Below, piece by piece: positions 51,432 through 62,300 of a stretch of DNA of 64,000 bases. Position 1 is the first letter of the stretch; each line of letters opens with the position of its first letter. Both the position numbers and the translations under genes were made by a program. The notes under the pieces are model-generated. The model was not told where the DNA came from, searched no databases, and worked only from the letters and a program-made list of their open reading frames with translations. This DNA is from Melanocharis versteri (taxonomy: Eukaryota > Chordata > Aves > Passeriformes > Melanocharitidae): positions 189,251 to 253,250 of the forward strand of contig VZTG01001554.1 in assembly GCA_013397845.1 (NCBI GenBank), written 5' to 3'.

Positions 51432-54400
51432 TCGGACAGTATCCCCACCTTTGAGTCAGGAAGCTGAATCTGGGACTGTTGCTGTACAGTTGTCCCTTGC
51501 CTTCATACTGACAAATCTGTCTTTAGTTGCCTGGATTAGATTTGGAGATAATAGAAGTGTTTAGTGTTCATTAAGGTGCAAATACATGAAAGTGAGCCCC
51601 AGGTCTCTGGCATCTCAGAGAAGATTACTCATTCCTCAACACTTGGCACATCTGTGGTCTGCGTCCACTTTACTTCCTGCCACCTACTGTGGTGACAATG
51701 CCCAGTTTTCCCAGAGGCTTCGTTACTGAGCAGACTGTGCGTGAAGTCTGTGAGGGAAAGCAGAGGTTGCAGCTGGAAGGAAAATGAGGCCGAGCTTGCT
51801 GATTTTATGCAGAATTCAAGGGTGTCATTTCCATGGCAGAGATAGATGTCAGACAGGACTTTGAGGCTACACTCATCTTCGGAGCTCTCAGCTCATACAG
51901 TGCAGCTGCATGTGTTTGTTTTCCAGGTCCAAAATTCCCCGTTCTCCCACTCCCCTGTTTGGCCTTCCCAGAATCCAAGCTTCCACCGGGCTGTGCTGCG
52001 GGGCAGCTTCCCTCCCTCGCTCCAGCTCCGAGCGTCGGTCCCTGGTTTTCCCCTGAAGCCCAGCCTGGCTCCGGGGCTCTGGCAATGCGGAGCTCTGCAG
52101 CAAACACTGCTGATCCAGCCTTTGCAGGCTGCCTGGGGGCTGGGAGCACAGACCTGCCCTCCAGCGGTGCCACAGCCTCCCTGAGCCCTGCTGGAAAGCA
52201 GCTCTTTACAAACGTGTTGGATCGTTTGTGACAAAAACAGCAGCAAAAAGGCCTCTCAATAGTCAACACACCTTCAAAACACCCTCAGATCCTGGCGATG
52301 TATTGGGCACAGCCTTCCTGCTGTAACATTTTACTGCAGAAGATCTTGCCTGAGACCCTTTTTACGCCATTTTGGCTGCCTCCTGTTAGGTGATCAACAT
52401 TCTCATCTTCCCATCTGCCAGAGAGGCCCCTTGGAAGGGATTCACCTCCACCAGGCAGCTGGAAGCAGGGGAAGAGGATCAAAGGGCAGGGAGTTGACCT
52501 GCAGCAGTGCAGCGGGGTCTCACGTAGATCAAAGGGTACATCCATGGTCAGAGCCTGACTTCTGTGACTTCCTCGAGAGATAACTTGGCAGGAGTGTGGC
52601 CCTGTCTTTACCACAGCCTCATCTGTGTGTTTGGATGATTTATCTGTTGGAGAGAAAGGCAGAGGTGCTGTGCACGTGTTGGATATCTTTGTTATGGTCC
52701 TTACAATTTGCTCTTTTCTGGGATGAGGCGTGTCATGAAGATCTCTGAACAAGCAGCCAATGCTGCAAGGCAGAGGAGGCGATTTCAGACCTCAGGCAAA
52801 CATGTTCATTCTGCCCTTGTACTGCTGGACTGCCCCCCTCCTCTTCCTCAGCACTGCAATTTTACCTGAAATTGATGATCATGCTCCAGGAAAGTGAGGC
52901 TATGCCAGAACTCTGCTCTCCCATGCCAGTGCCCAGACAACAACCTTCCTGCTCTGCCTTGTCAGCCCACTTTTCCCACTGCCATTGCCCAGGACTGACC
53001 AGTGTCACAGGCTCAGGACTCTGGCGTTTATCAGGCAGCATGATTTGCTTGCCAGCAGTTCTGACTAGCAATGATAGGAAACTAAATTTATTGTGTCTAA
53101 AAAATGCCATTAGGATGTCTCAAGACTGGAAATTTTGTGTGGTTTTGCAGGTTTTAATAGCAACTTTAAAGTTTTGGCTCACAGCCCAAGCTCTGCCTTG
53201 GCTGCTCCTCTGTGGGGGTGTTGCAATAGGTCTCGCAGCAGTTCAGGATGTGTCCAGTTGCTCTGGTTCCCCAGTGCTGCTGTAACATTCATTTCTTTCC
53301 AGCTCTCCTGTTTTCACACGGGCCTTTGGTGACTTCGGCAGTGCAGAAGGGACATCTAGTGGGCTGATGGGAGAGTGGGGACAGTGCCTGTTCAGGGCAG
53401 CAGGAAAGAGCCAATTTCCAGTTAGAGACTGGGCTCTGGGGAACCCTTGAGTGTTTCAGCACCAAACTGTATTTGAACATTTCAGTGTACAGAATTGGCC
53501 TGTGAGTCTGGAGGCTTGAAATTCCAAAACTTGAAGTTTTAAAAAATATTCCTGGCACTTTTCAGCAGGAAACAGGAGAGTGTTTGGAAGCAGTCAGGTT
53601 TGGCACAGTTTTTGAGTGGAACTGGAAGGTTTTTTCTTTACTAACTCAACTTCCCAAGCCTGCAGCCACTGCTAGTATGGACTCCTTTGCGTATGGTTGT
53701 GCCTAATGACCCTTAGAGGACAAAACTGGGGAAAAAATAATTATTTTGATACTCTTGGCTTCCATTGTTCAGTTCAGTAAAATAGATTTGTGCCCAGTGG
53801 TTCCAGGATGGTGGGGAAGGAAGGTGAGGCTCTGTTCTCTGGGGCAGTTACAGCGTGCACGTGACAGGAGATAGGAATGGCGTTTTTTGTACCACTGATA
53901 TTTGCCGGCCTGTCACACGTCTCCAGTATCCAATCTGCAGTATTAGGATTATTTTAAGCCCTGTGTGAGGAAAGATTGTGAAACTCGTGCAAGTGTACAT
54001 TGTTCTTTGAATGAAAAGCAGGCTTTCGTTGAGGTACTTTGGTGCATGGTTCTCTCTGAACTTTTTGTAGAAAGATGTATAGGACTGTTCTGTGACAGGT
54101 GTACAGAAAAATATAGAATAAGTGGACAGGAAGGTTCTGCTGAGTACCCTAGACCTACTTTCCCCTTTTTCCCCTAATCCAGCTTGCCCACTGCTGCCCC
54201 ATTTCCATGGCATGCATTTCCGGCTTGTGAAGGTTCCTGCTCTGGGCTGAGAATAGAAGCCTTGCTGTTATGCTGTCCTTAAATCTCTCATAATGAGTGT
54301 TACACCAAGGAAAGCAGCTGTGTCCTTTGGCTCTAGTTTTAATACTATGTTAAAGAGCAGATTATGGTGACGTGGGACGGCAGCGATGCGGAGGTAGCAC

Positions 54401-56130
54401 AAACCATGACCAGTTTGGGGAAGGCTTTAGCAAGGATGACTAAGGACTTGGAGCTTGTGCTTTAGATAACAAATCCACCCAACTGTGCTCCTTTGGAAAT
54501 GTAGTCAAGCCTAACAAATCGGGGCCTTAACAGAGTTGCATTAGGGTCCTTTAATTGGACTAAGCTGGTTAATACCCACATTGGCTTTTGTATGCCCAAG
54601 GGTCCAGCACAGGAATGGTTTGCTGTTCATGCTGGCAAAATCTCATAAAATTGCAACCATGAACATTGATAAAATTCAATTCTAATATCCTCACAGGTAG
54701 ACAATGGATTAAGGTACTTTGATTATTATAAGGAAGTTGGATGTTTTCCTCTTCCCTCCGTCTGGCTCATGTGCCACAAGTCATGGCTCTGTCCAGGGTT
54801 TGGGGTGTCACAGGCCACCCAGCACAGCAGGAGCAGCAGGGCTGCACAAGACCTCAGCCTCTGTGGGAGCACCTCCACTTTCTGTGTGTGGGGGTTTGTC
54901 ACACTGATTCGGTTTTATGAAAGCTGAGCAGGTCCTTCAGTTAGCCATAAATTACCATGGGTAGGTGTGTTTTCCAAGTGTTGTGAAGTCTTGCACCACT
55001 CAACTTGCAGCAGTGCCTGGCTAAGAGTGGTGCTTTGTTGTGGTGTTAATTGTGCAATGATTCATATGTATTTCGGGGATTTGGAGAAGGTGGATTGTTG
55101 GGAGCATTATTCACACAGGTGAGGCAAAAATATTCTGAGCAGAAAGATTCTGCACACATTAGTGTTTGATTACATCCCCTGACAGCAAAACAAGAGTCTA
55201 AGGAGACAGAAATGAGTTCCAGATGGTTGTGGTAACTGGCAAGAAACTAATACTGAGGCTGATCTTGAGAAAACAGACTGAGGACACCAGAGATGAAAGA
55301 GGGGGCAGGGTGGTCCAGATAAGGTTGATAACACATGATATATCATCGTTGGAGCATTCTGAGGCAGGACAGTGAGATGAACCATTTGTTCCTGACCTGC
55401 AGAGTCTGAGCGGTGAAAAGGCTCTTGCTGTGGCTGTTCTGCTTCTGCACTGAAGGTAAAACCCCTGCAGTAACTATCCCATTTCCATGCACAAATCCAC
55501 CAGCCTCTGCTGCCCTGCAGGGATGCTGGGATAATGCAGATTACTCACTGTAGGATTGCTCCTCTTTTCCTCACGTGCAGCCTAGGTCTGTCCGCACTGA
55601 TTCCTTGCTATCTTGCATACTTCTTGTTTAAACTAGGAATTTGTCTGGAATCTTACCTGTGTTCTATTTTTAGTTGTTAGTGAAGGGTGAGGCAATGTAC
55701 TTAATTCTCATTACAGTTAGTTTAATCCAATTGTGATGTGGATTTAGAGGGACTTAGTAGGTCTCGGCTGAGTGCGGGCTGTCTTTTTCCAGTTGCTGTC
55801 ATTAAACAATGCACACTGATAACTTTTTGCGCTTCTAAAACTGAACCCATGTATCTAAAGGTGGTGTGATTTGGTGCCTGTGTTTTGCAGATACCTCTGT
55901 TGATCTCTGTAACTGTTCCCCAGTTGGGAAGAGGGTTCCTGTACATTTTGTGAGTTCACCTGTCCTGTGGGATCATCTACCTCATGATGAGACAGCAGTA
56001 AAGACTAATGTGAACTAACTCTGCTTTTTGGGGTTAACAGTGTGCTTTTGTCTTATTTCTCTTTGAACAAAGCAGCCTCTCTCAGAAAACTATGTTCGAT
56101 CCTCCTGTGGGGTTTGTAAATAGGAGCTGA

Positions 56131-56131
56131 N
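56131..56131. other. Single ambiguous base (N) at a composition boundary
   Basis: One N separates AT-rich sequence (GTTTGTAAATAGG...) from a GC-rich block starting GCGGGGCTGCGGGG. The abrupt shift suggests a collapsed or mis-joined GC-rich segment, so some of the CRB2 promoter may be missing. Confidence 0.8.
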
Positions 56132-56305
56132 GCGGGGCTGCGGGGCTCTGTCCGCGGGCTCGGTGCTGCTGCGGTCCGGCCGAGCCGAGCGCCCGCCGTG
56201 CGGAGAGCCCGCCCCGCACCGTGATGTGGCCACAGGAGGGGCTTGCTGCGCTCCTGCTCCTGTCTCTCCCCGGAGGGCTTTAGAACAGCCACTCTTACAC
56301 TTGTC
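56132..56305 (+). promoter_or_regulatory. CRB2: GC-rich promoter/leader of the putative CRB2 gene
   Basis: Positions 56132-56223 are dense in CpG (CCGCGGG, CGGTCCGGCCGAGCCGAGCG, GCCCGCCCCGCACCG), in contrast to the surroundings. The block sits directly 5' of the signal-peptide exon. No TATA box is visible, which is usual for CpG promoters. A forkhead-like GTAAATA lies just upstream at about 56116. The leader includes an upstream ORF at 56224-56283. Confidence 0.6.
56224..56283 (+). other. uORF of 19 codons with leucine-rich, signal-like peptide
   Basis: ATG at 56224 (G at -3) opens a frame reading MWPQEGLAALLLLSLPGGL, ending at TAG 56281-56283. This is 22 bases before the proposed main ATG and in another frame. 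The hydrophobic ALLLLSL core resembles a secretion signal, which is unusual for a uORF. It may be chance, or a sign that the true coding start differs or that a frame error exists nearby. Confidence 0.5.
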
Positions 56306-56378
56306 ATGGAATTAAAGAAAACTACCTCCAGGCCGTACAATGCTGCTCTTCTGCTGCCACTTTTCCTCTTGTTTTGGG
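56306..56378 (+). CDS. CRB2: Putative CRB2 exon 1 (signal peptide)
   Basis: The frame reads MELKKTTSRPYNAALLLPL then FLLFW and one further G, and stops at a strong donor, GG|GTAAGT. A basic N-region followed by an AALLLPLFLLFW hydrophobic core is a classical secretory signal. The exon has 24 codons plus one base (phase 1). CRB1, as I recall, also has a first exon of about 23 codons plus one base that encodes little but its signal peptide, starting MALKN. CRB2 is the expected neighbour: in human it follows STRBP on the opposite strand. Crumbs proteins are single-pass apical membrane proteins with EGF and laminin-G repeats that set epithelial polarity. No EGF-type exon was found downstream in the window, so identity rests on synteny, signal peptide and phase. 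The A at -3 is absent (GTC ATG G), but G at +4 is present. Confidence 0.6.
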
Positions 56379-59300
56379 GTAAGTTTTTGTCTTCCGTGCC
56401 TGATTCTTACCCAGCTACTATGAAGTAACTTTGGATCAAATCTGTGACCTGCCCTTATATTGAACAAATTGTCATCTTACGGTTAGTTTTGTAGCCTGAA
56501 AACTTTTGTCTGGAAGATGAACAAGCATTTCGTTCTAGATATGTTTTCCCTTCTATTTATTTCTTGTCTCTTTTCATCTTTCTCCCTGTGCACATGAATG
56601 TATGCATTTATTCACAAGAACTAAAAGTAATTAAGTATTCATGTAATTGAGTATTCAACTATTGCAGTAACCATTTTCTCCATTGGAAAGGTCTGAATAT
56701 TTTGGCTGTGAAAAAAAAAGAAACACAGACCTTTATTTCCATCCTATGTGCTTTAGAAATACATCTGTGCGCAAGAGGATGGTACCCAGGGGAGTGTAGT
56801 GCCAGATACATCTGGTACAAAATGTGGAGGGAGATCACAGGACAGGAGTGTCTCCACTTAGAAATTTTGAAGAAAGCAGATCTATCCTCAAAGTGCAAGA
56901 AGCAATGAGATCACAAAAGAGTCTGTCACATTGGTGGGGGGGTTGTTTTGTTTTGTATTTTTTTCTACACTGAAAGCTTATTTTATAGCTAAAGAATATA
57001 CTTGAGTACGCTGGGATTCTCCAAGTTCCCAAGACCATGTCTTTGGGTTCCACTGACATCCTTGTTTACAATATCTTATGTTCCGTGAAGAAGAGGTATC
57101 TCTGTTTCTTCTGGAATAGGTGCCTAGAGATCTGCTGGGCCTAGACATCTGTTTTAGTCATCTAGGGATTATAAGGTCATGTCAGGAACACAACCAGCCT
57201 TTTACTGGAAAGTGTGATTGGGATTGAACTGGTCTCCTTATCCTGCCCTCAGCATGCCAGGCCAGTTACCTGTAGGTACAAGCCAGAGTTGGTTTCCACT
57301 GAGCAAGTACAGGGATCATCCATGACGTGAAGAAATGGATGTAAAATATGTAGAACATTGAGAAAATACAGTCAGAGCCTTTTCTCTGCTCGTGTGTGCT
57401 GAACATGGCACTTGGCATTTTCTTGCATTAGTAGGTGATGTTTATGTAATTTTTGAGATTTGGAGAAAGTTGTCAGTTTTTCCTTTGATTCCCCAACGGT
57501 CTCTTTTTTTCCTTCTCAAGCCTCCCAACATTCCCTTTGCTCTGGCCACCTCAAACCATGAATGTGAAAGTCAAAATATGTTGTGATTTTTGTCTCTCTT
57601 TTTTTTTTTCTTTCTTTTCCTTGTACCAGCTTCTTTGTCTGGTGTGTTTGCTCCAAGTGCCTGGAATTCCTCTGGCCACAGGGAAGCAGCAGGACTGTCT
57701 TTTGTACCCAGTAACCATAGCTACTGGTTTGGAGTGTGAAGCAATTATGGTGGCTTTGTGCTGGGCAGAGGCAGGGCCGGTTGCATGGACGGATCACCCG
57801 CGTGTGGCTGCCAGGCCGGGCTGTGGTTCAGAGGGTTTGTGCTTTCTGCCCACTGCACTTGTGGCTTTTCACTCCTGGAGAAAGCTCTCTGGAGCACTGA
57901 TTTACTGAGAATGTGGTGTTCTTTTGAGTGCAGGTGGATGACTCTTCTTGCTGGAGCCAGCAGAGCTCGAGGGAAGTGCTGATTTTCATAGTCTTTCCAC
58001 CTACTCCTATTTTGCAAGGGGAATTCTGCCAGATTTTAACTGGAGTGAATGGTGCTGTTTAGATGGCACTTGTAGGTTTTTAAGGCCGTAAAGAAGTGTC
58101 TTTTCTTGCCCTTATGAAACATATAACTTACTTCTTTTATTTCCAATTGACTGAGTCTAAATGTCATTGAAGCAGAGAGTGCCTAAGTTACTTGTTCAAA
58201 ATTTTTGTGGAAATTCTGAGTACGCAGTTGGCCTGGTGCAATCTGTACCCATCAGAGCATCCTGCAGCCAGATCCTCACTGTTTCCAAAAGAAACCCCGG
58301 AGGGGCAGCAGTGCAGGCTCTGTCTGTGACTCCCCTTTTACTGCTGCTGCCTGTGTAATGGGAATACAATAGCTCCCAGCTAATTCCTTGTCTTTAAAGG
58401 ATATTCTGGAGGGCAGAAGGAGTGTCTTCTCATCTGTGTTCCCACAGCTCCAGCCATCAGCAGGCACAGGAATTTCACATACCTTTGGCCTGGAAGATGC
58501 TTTGGACGCCTGCTGAGGGAGAGCATGTGCAAGACAAACCTGTTTTGCTATCAGCTCTAATGCCAGCTCTTGAGATTAGCTCGGACATAGGGACAGTTTA
58601 AGGCTTACTTCAAAACCGGGGAACAAACAAAACCAATCTTCCCAGCTGTTTTGTTCATTGTCAGTATATTTAAATAAGAATTGGAAATGAAAGCCTGTGA
58701 CTCACTCCGGTGAACTGAATACACAGGAAAGTCCCTGTCCCAGTGTTTGATCTGTGGAAATGGCTGAGAGATCAGAGAATGTGTGAAACATGAAGGTCAG
58801 CTTGGAGGAGTGTTTATTAAGGGAAAATACTGGGGTGTCCTGAGCACAGGAGATCAAAGAGTTACTGTGGCAATATATTCAATGCTGTCATAAACCAGGG
58901 ATTCATAGCTCCTGTCTTCCTCCCAGTTCTAGAAGCATGATAATAGGAGTTACCTTCAAATCTGCAGCAAAACAGGGAGCAGATAATGAACACAAGCTGG
59001 CTGGCTTCTTGTTCTGTGGTAAGAATGAGTTCAATTCCCTGAAGTGGTATTTCTGACTAATGCTGTTAATGCCTTGGGCCATGATGCTGGGCCCCGTGGG
59101 TTGGTGCCCACTGTTTGGCACCTTTTAGCAATTCACTGGGCAAGCTGGGGGGCAGAGAGCCAGGAATCACTATCCTCTTTGAGGGGGTAAATATTCTGCA
59201 TACTTCACGAAAAGAACCTGAGCCACACTTCTTGTGCCTGAATGAATGAAAATCTAGGTCTAGGCCTTCATAAATTCTATGTAAATATTTTACACCAGTA

Positions 59301-62300
59301 GACTGTGTACATATATCTGACATGAAAAACTCTGTCACACCAAAAACCTCGTGTACAAATGTGGTGTGGAATTTGTTGGTTTCCAGTAACAAAGAGTAAC
59401 AACGTCAGAAGCAGTCTGGGATGTGATGGACACACAATATCTGGGTAAAACTGTAATCTGGCCTGTGTGCAGGGATGTCAGGAGATGTCTTAAAGTTGGT
59501 ATCCAAGGTGGTATTTGGCTGAGACACTGGCCTTGTGTGTTTAACCTACCAAAACTCTACATCAAAGCCATGAATAGTAAGGCTCTTTTTAAAACTGACT
59601 TTTCCAATAGACACTCTTGGCATTGCTGGGATCCCTGGCATCTTGTCAGGCCATTTATTCAGTATTGTCTTAGAAGTCCTGCCTGCTGCTTGCCAGCACT
59701 GCTTTTTTTGGATTAGCTAATCTTTATTTTCGGGGTTTGGGTTTTTTTGGTCGTAGTGCCATGTCTTGCTTCACATAAATTATCAGATCTGACAAGCTGA
59801 TCACCTGGGACAGTGACAGGGTTTAGCTTAAACCAGCAGATATATCTTAGAATCCTTTCTCCCTTTTGAAAAATGGGGAGGAAAAACTTGACTCTGGGCC
59901 CCAGAGTCATCAAGGTACACCTGCAGAGCTGGGCGGTGGGAAGCTGCTGCAGCCCGGGGGCTTAGTAATTGGGATTAAACATTGGTGTTTTGGAGGGTTT
60001 CCCATTCCCACATCCCCTTTTCTGAGGCTAAATAGAAAAGCCTGCTGTTAAAGCAGCTGTCACAAGTGCCGTTACTGTGTTAAACAGGATGGGGAATACA
60101 GGTTATGGAATATTTTAGGCTAGGTGAAATATCACTGTCAATTATTAGCATGTCATGAGCTCGTCAGCAGTCTCAGAGAGTTTCAGGCCTTGTTTTCTGG
60201 TGCTGGTGTTACTCAGAGCAGGTGCTTAGCTCAGGTCTGTATAGAAAGGGTTTAATCTCTGTGTGTCAAGAAGGAAACGGGGCTTGCAAAGCCCAAGGGA
60301 TGTGTGAAGACAATTGAAAAGACCTTGTACCCTCCCTGAACAGGTACATGGAAGGTGCTTCCTGAAGAAGGATTTGGTTTTATCCTGCCATTACCTTCCA
60401 TAGCTTCCTTCCAAAGTGAGCAGGGGTGGGGAAGAGAGAGGGTGAATATGAAAACCCCTTTTCAAGCCTGTCCATTTCCCTTTCTGGTTGTGTGGATCCT
60501 GGGAACAGGCCAAAGTGTGTCCCCTTTCACTAATCCTTTACACTGACCAGGATAGGGAAAGATCAGCAGAGGTCAGCAGGGATTTACTAATATAAGCACA
60601 TGCCTTCCTGTTGTCATGGAGACCTAACTCTCCATTCCTTTATTCAGAGTTTATTTAGTAGTTGTGTTGCTCTGAATCCCTTCTGGTGGAAGGGTTCCCT
60701 TTCTACGCATGGCCTCAGGATCTTTCTCCAGTGGGAGGTGTGCTGGGATGAGCAGCAGGAGCACAGCCTGGCTGGTGAGAATTGCCCCAGGCTGGGGTTT
60801 GACCAGCCCTGGCTTGGGAACTTGGAGATCCCTCAAGTTCCCTTATTGTTGTGGTGCTCTGGGAATCCTGCTGTTCTCACCTCTTGGTTGTAAATTGAGT
60901 ATTTTTCAATTGTTGTGGTGAGTAGGGCAGGTGAAAAACATCTGAAGGAAGCTTCTTTCTACTCGAGGTGGATCTGGCTTGTCCAAGCTCACAATCAGTT
61001 TTTGCTAGGCCAGGAAATAATATTATGGCAGCCTGACTCTTCTGGGATCTGTGTCTGTGGTTATGAGCACTTTGCAGAGGTTGTGCACAGGTGATGGTAC
61101 ATTTTCATTTTTCACCCAGTGCAGGGCATGTGCATGAACAGGTATTCAGGGATGGGGATTTCCAGTAGGTACCACTGCTGCAGCTTGGATTTTTTTTTCT
61201 GTCCTTCAGTATAGAGGAAACTGTGAGCTGATAACCCCAATGCTGCCTCTTCCCTGCTGGAATTTTAAGTGATCATTAAGACACCTTTAAGGTAGTTATC
61301 AGTGCAGCTCTGAGCAGCTTCCACAAGGTCAGGTGTGTCCGCAGATTGACAACATCTGTCCTCTATCAGACTTTGAGAAAACGAACTTGTGGAAAGCAAA
61401 CCCCTGAAATAGAAGCCAGTGAGTAATGCTAAAGCATCATCTCCAATCACGGAAGTAGTTGCCTAACTTCTCATTAATTTCTGATTTTTGTGGTTTAAAA
61501 ACTTGCTGTTGCAACTTCGACAAGATAAAATACTGCAGGTATAAAATACAAGATTGTTAAAGTCAATTATTAAAACAGAGCCTGGTATTGCAGCTTGTTT
61601 GCCTTAAAGTGTTACAAAAGGTCACAAACCTCATCATTTGGGGAAAATCTTTGTCAGCTACCTTTAAAGTGTAAAACCAGCCCTGTCCTGACAGAGCTCC
61701 ATGAATGCTTTATATGGGACTCTGGTAGCCTTTGAAGTTCCTCCTAATCCACCCCTAAATGCCTGGAACTGTTCTTCAAAGGAGCTGTGGTCTCCTCCGG
61801 TTTCAATTCAGCGTAGGCTTGCAGGATGGTATGACTGTAATACACTTCTAATGTCTTTTCCCTTACAAACATCACTAATTCATATTTTTCTTGTGAAATG
61901 TAAAGGAAAACTCCTGAATGTCATTGTTAGTCCAGCAACAACTACTTTGGTGAAAAACTATAAACTCTTGTCATTCAGTGATTTCCCTGACCTGATTTTC
62001 ACTGTTCATGAAACAGCATAGTCTTAACTACATGTTTTTGTGGTTCTTATATTGTGCAACAGGAAAAGCTAATTTATTCATTTTTCTTATTAGTGTTTGG
62101 TGCATATTCATGTGCTGTTCACATTCATATGATAATCTATTCCAAAATTGAGAGCAATAACAGTATGGCCTAGGACTGATGGTTGAAAAGAACGAAATCA
62201 GACCTAAAAACATCAGATGTGCTCTTTGTCGAGCCAGAAGTTCAGTGCTGCCATGGAAGGAGTATCAGGGTTAGAATACATTCACACAGGGGCCCGTTTT

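Larger units (their letters stand above)
34000..56130. other. Intergenic region between STRBP and CRB2 promoters (about 22 kb)
   Basis: No exon could be matched to a known family on either strand. Small structures are annotated separately: an IR3-type palindrome (37608-37624), a 10-bp hairpin (44171-44205), a 12-bp tandem repeat (45729-45754), a diverged duplication (50510-50735) and a 15-bp inverted repeat (51356-51431). GC-richer blocks near 41,690-41,900, 42,740-42,910 and 51,940-52,200 contain scattered CpGs and several overlapping open frames, none recognisable. The sequence is otherwise ordinary AT-rich DNA with poly-A/T tracts. Distal enhancers or lncRNA exons could be present but cannot be told from sequence alone. 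Confidence 0.7.

Noticed and set aside
52285..52752. 155-codon minus-strand frame
   Set aside because: No recognised domain, no splice context, and no compositional difference from surrounding intergenic DNA.
56093..56104. GTTCGATCC, resembling a tRNA B box
   Set aside because: No A box or cloverleaf can be drawn upstream. It is a chance match at the edge of the CRB2 promoter.
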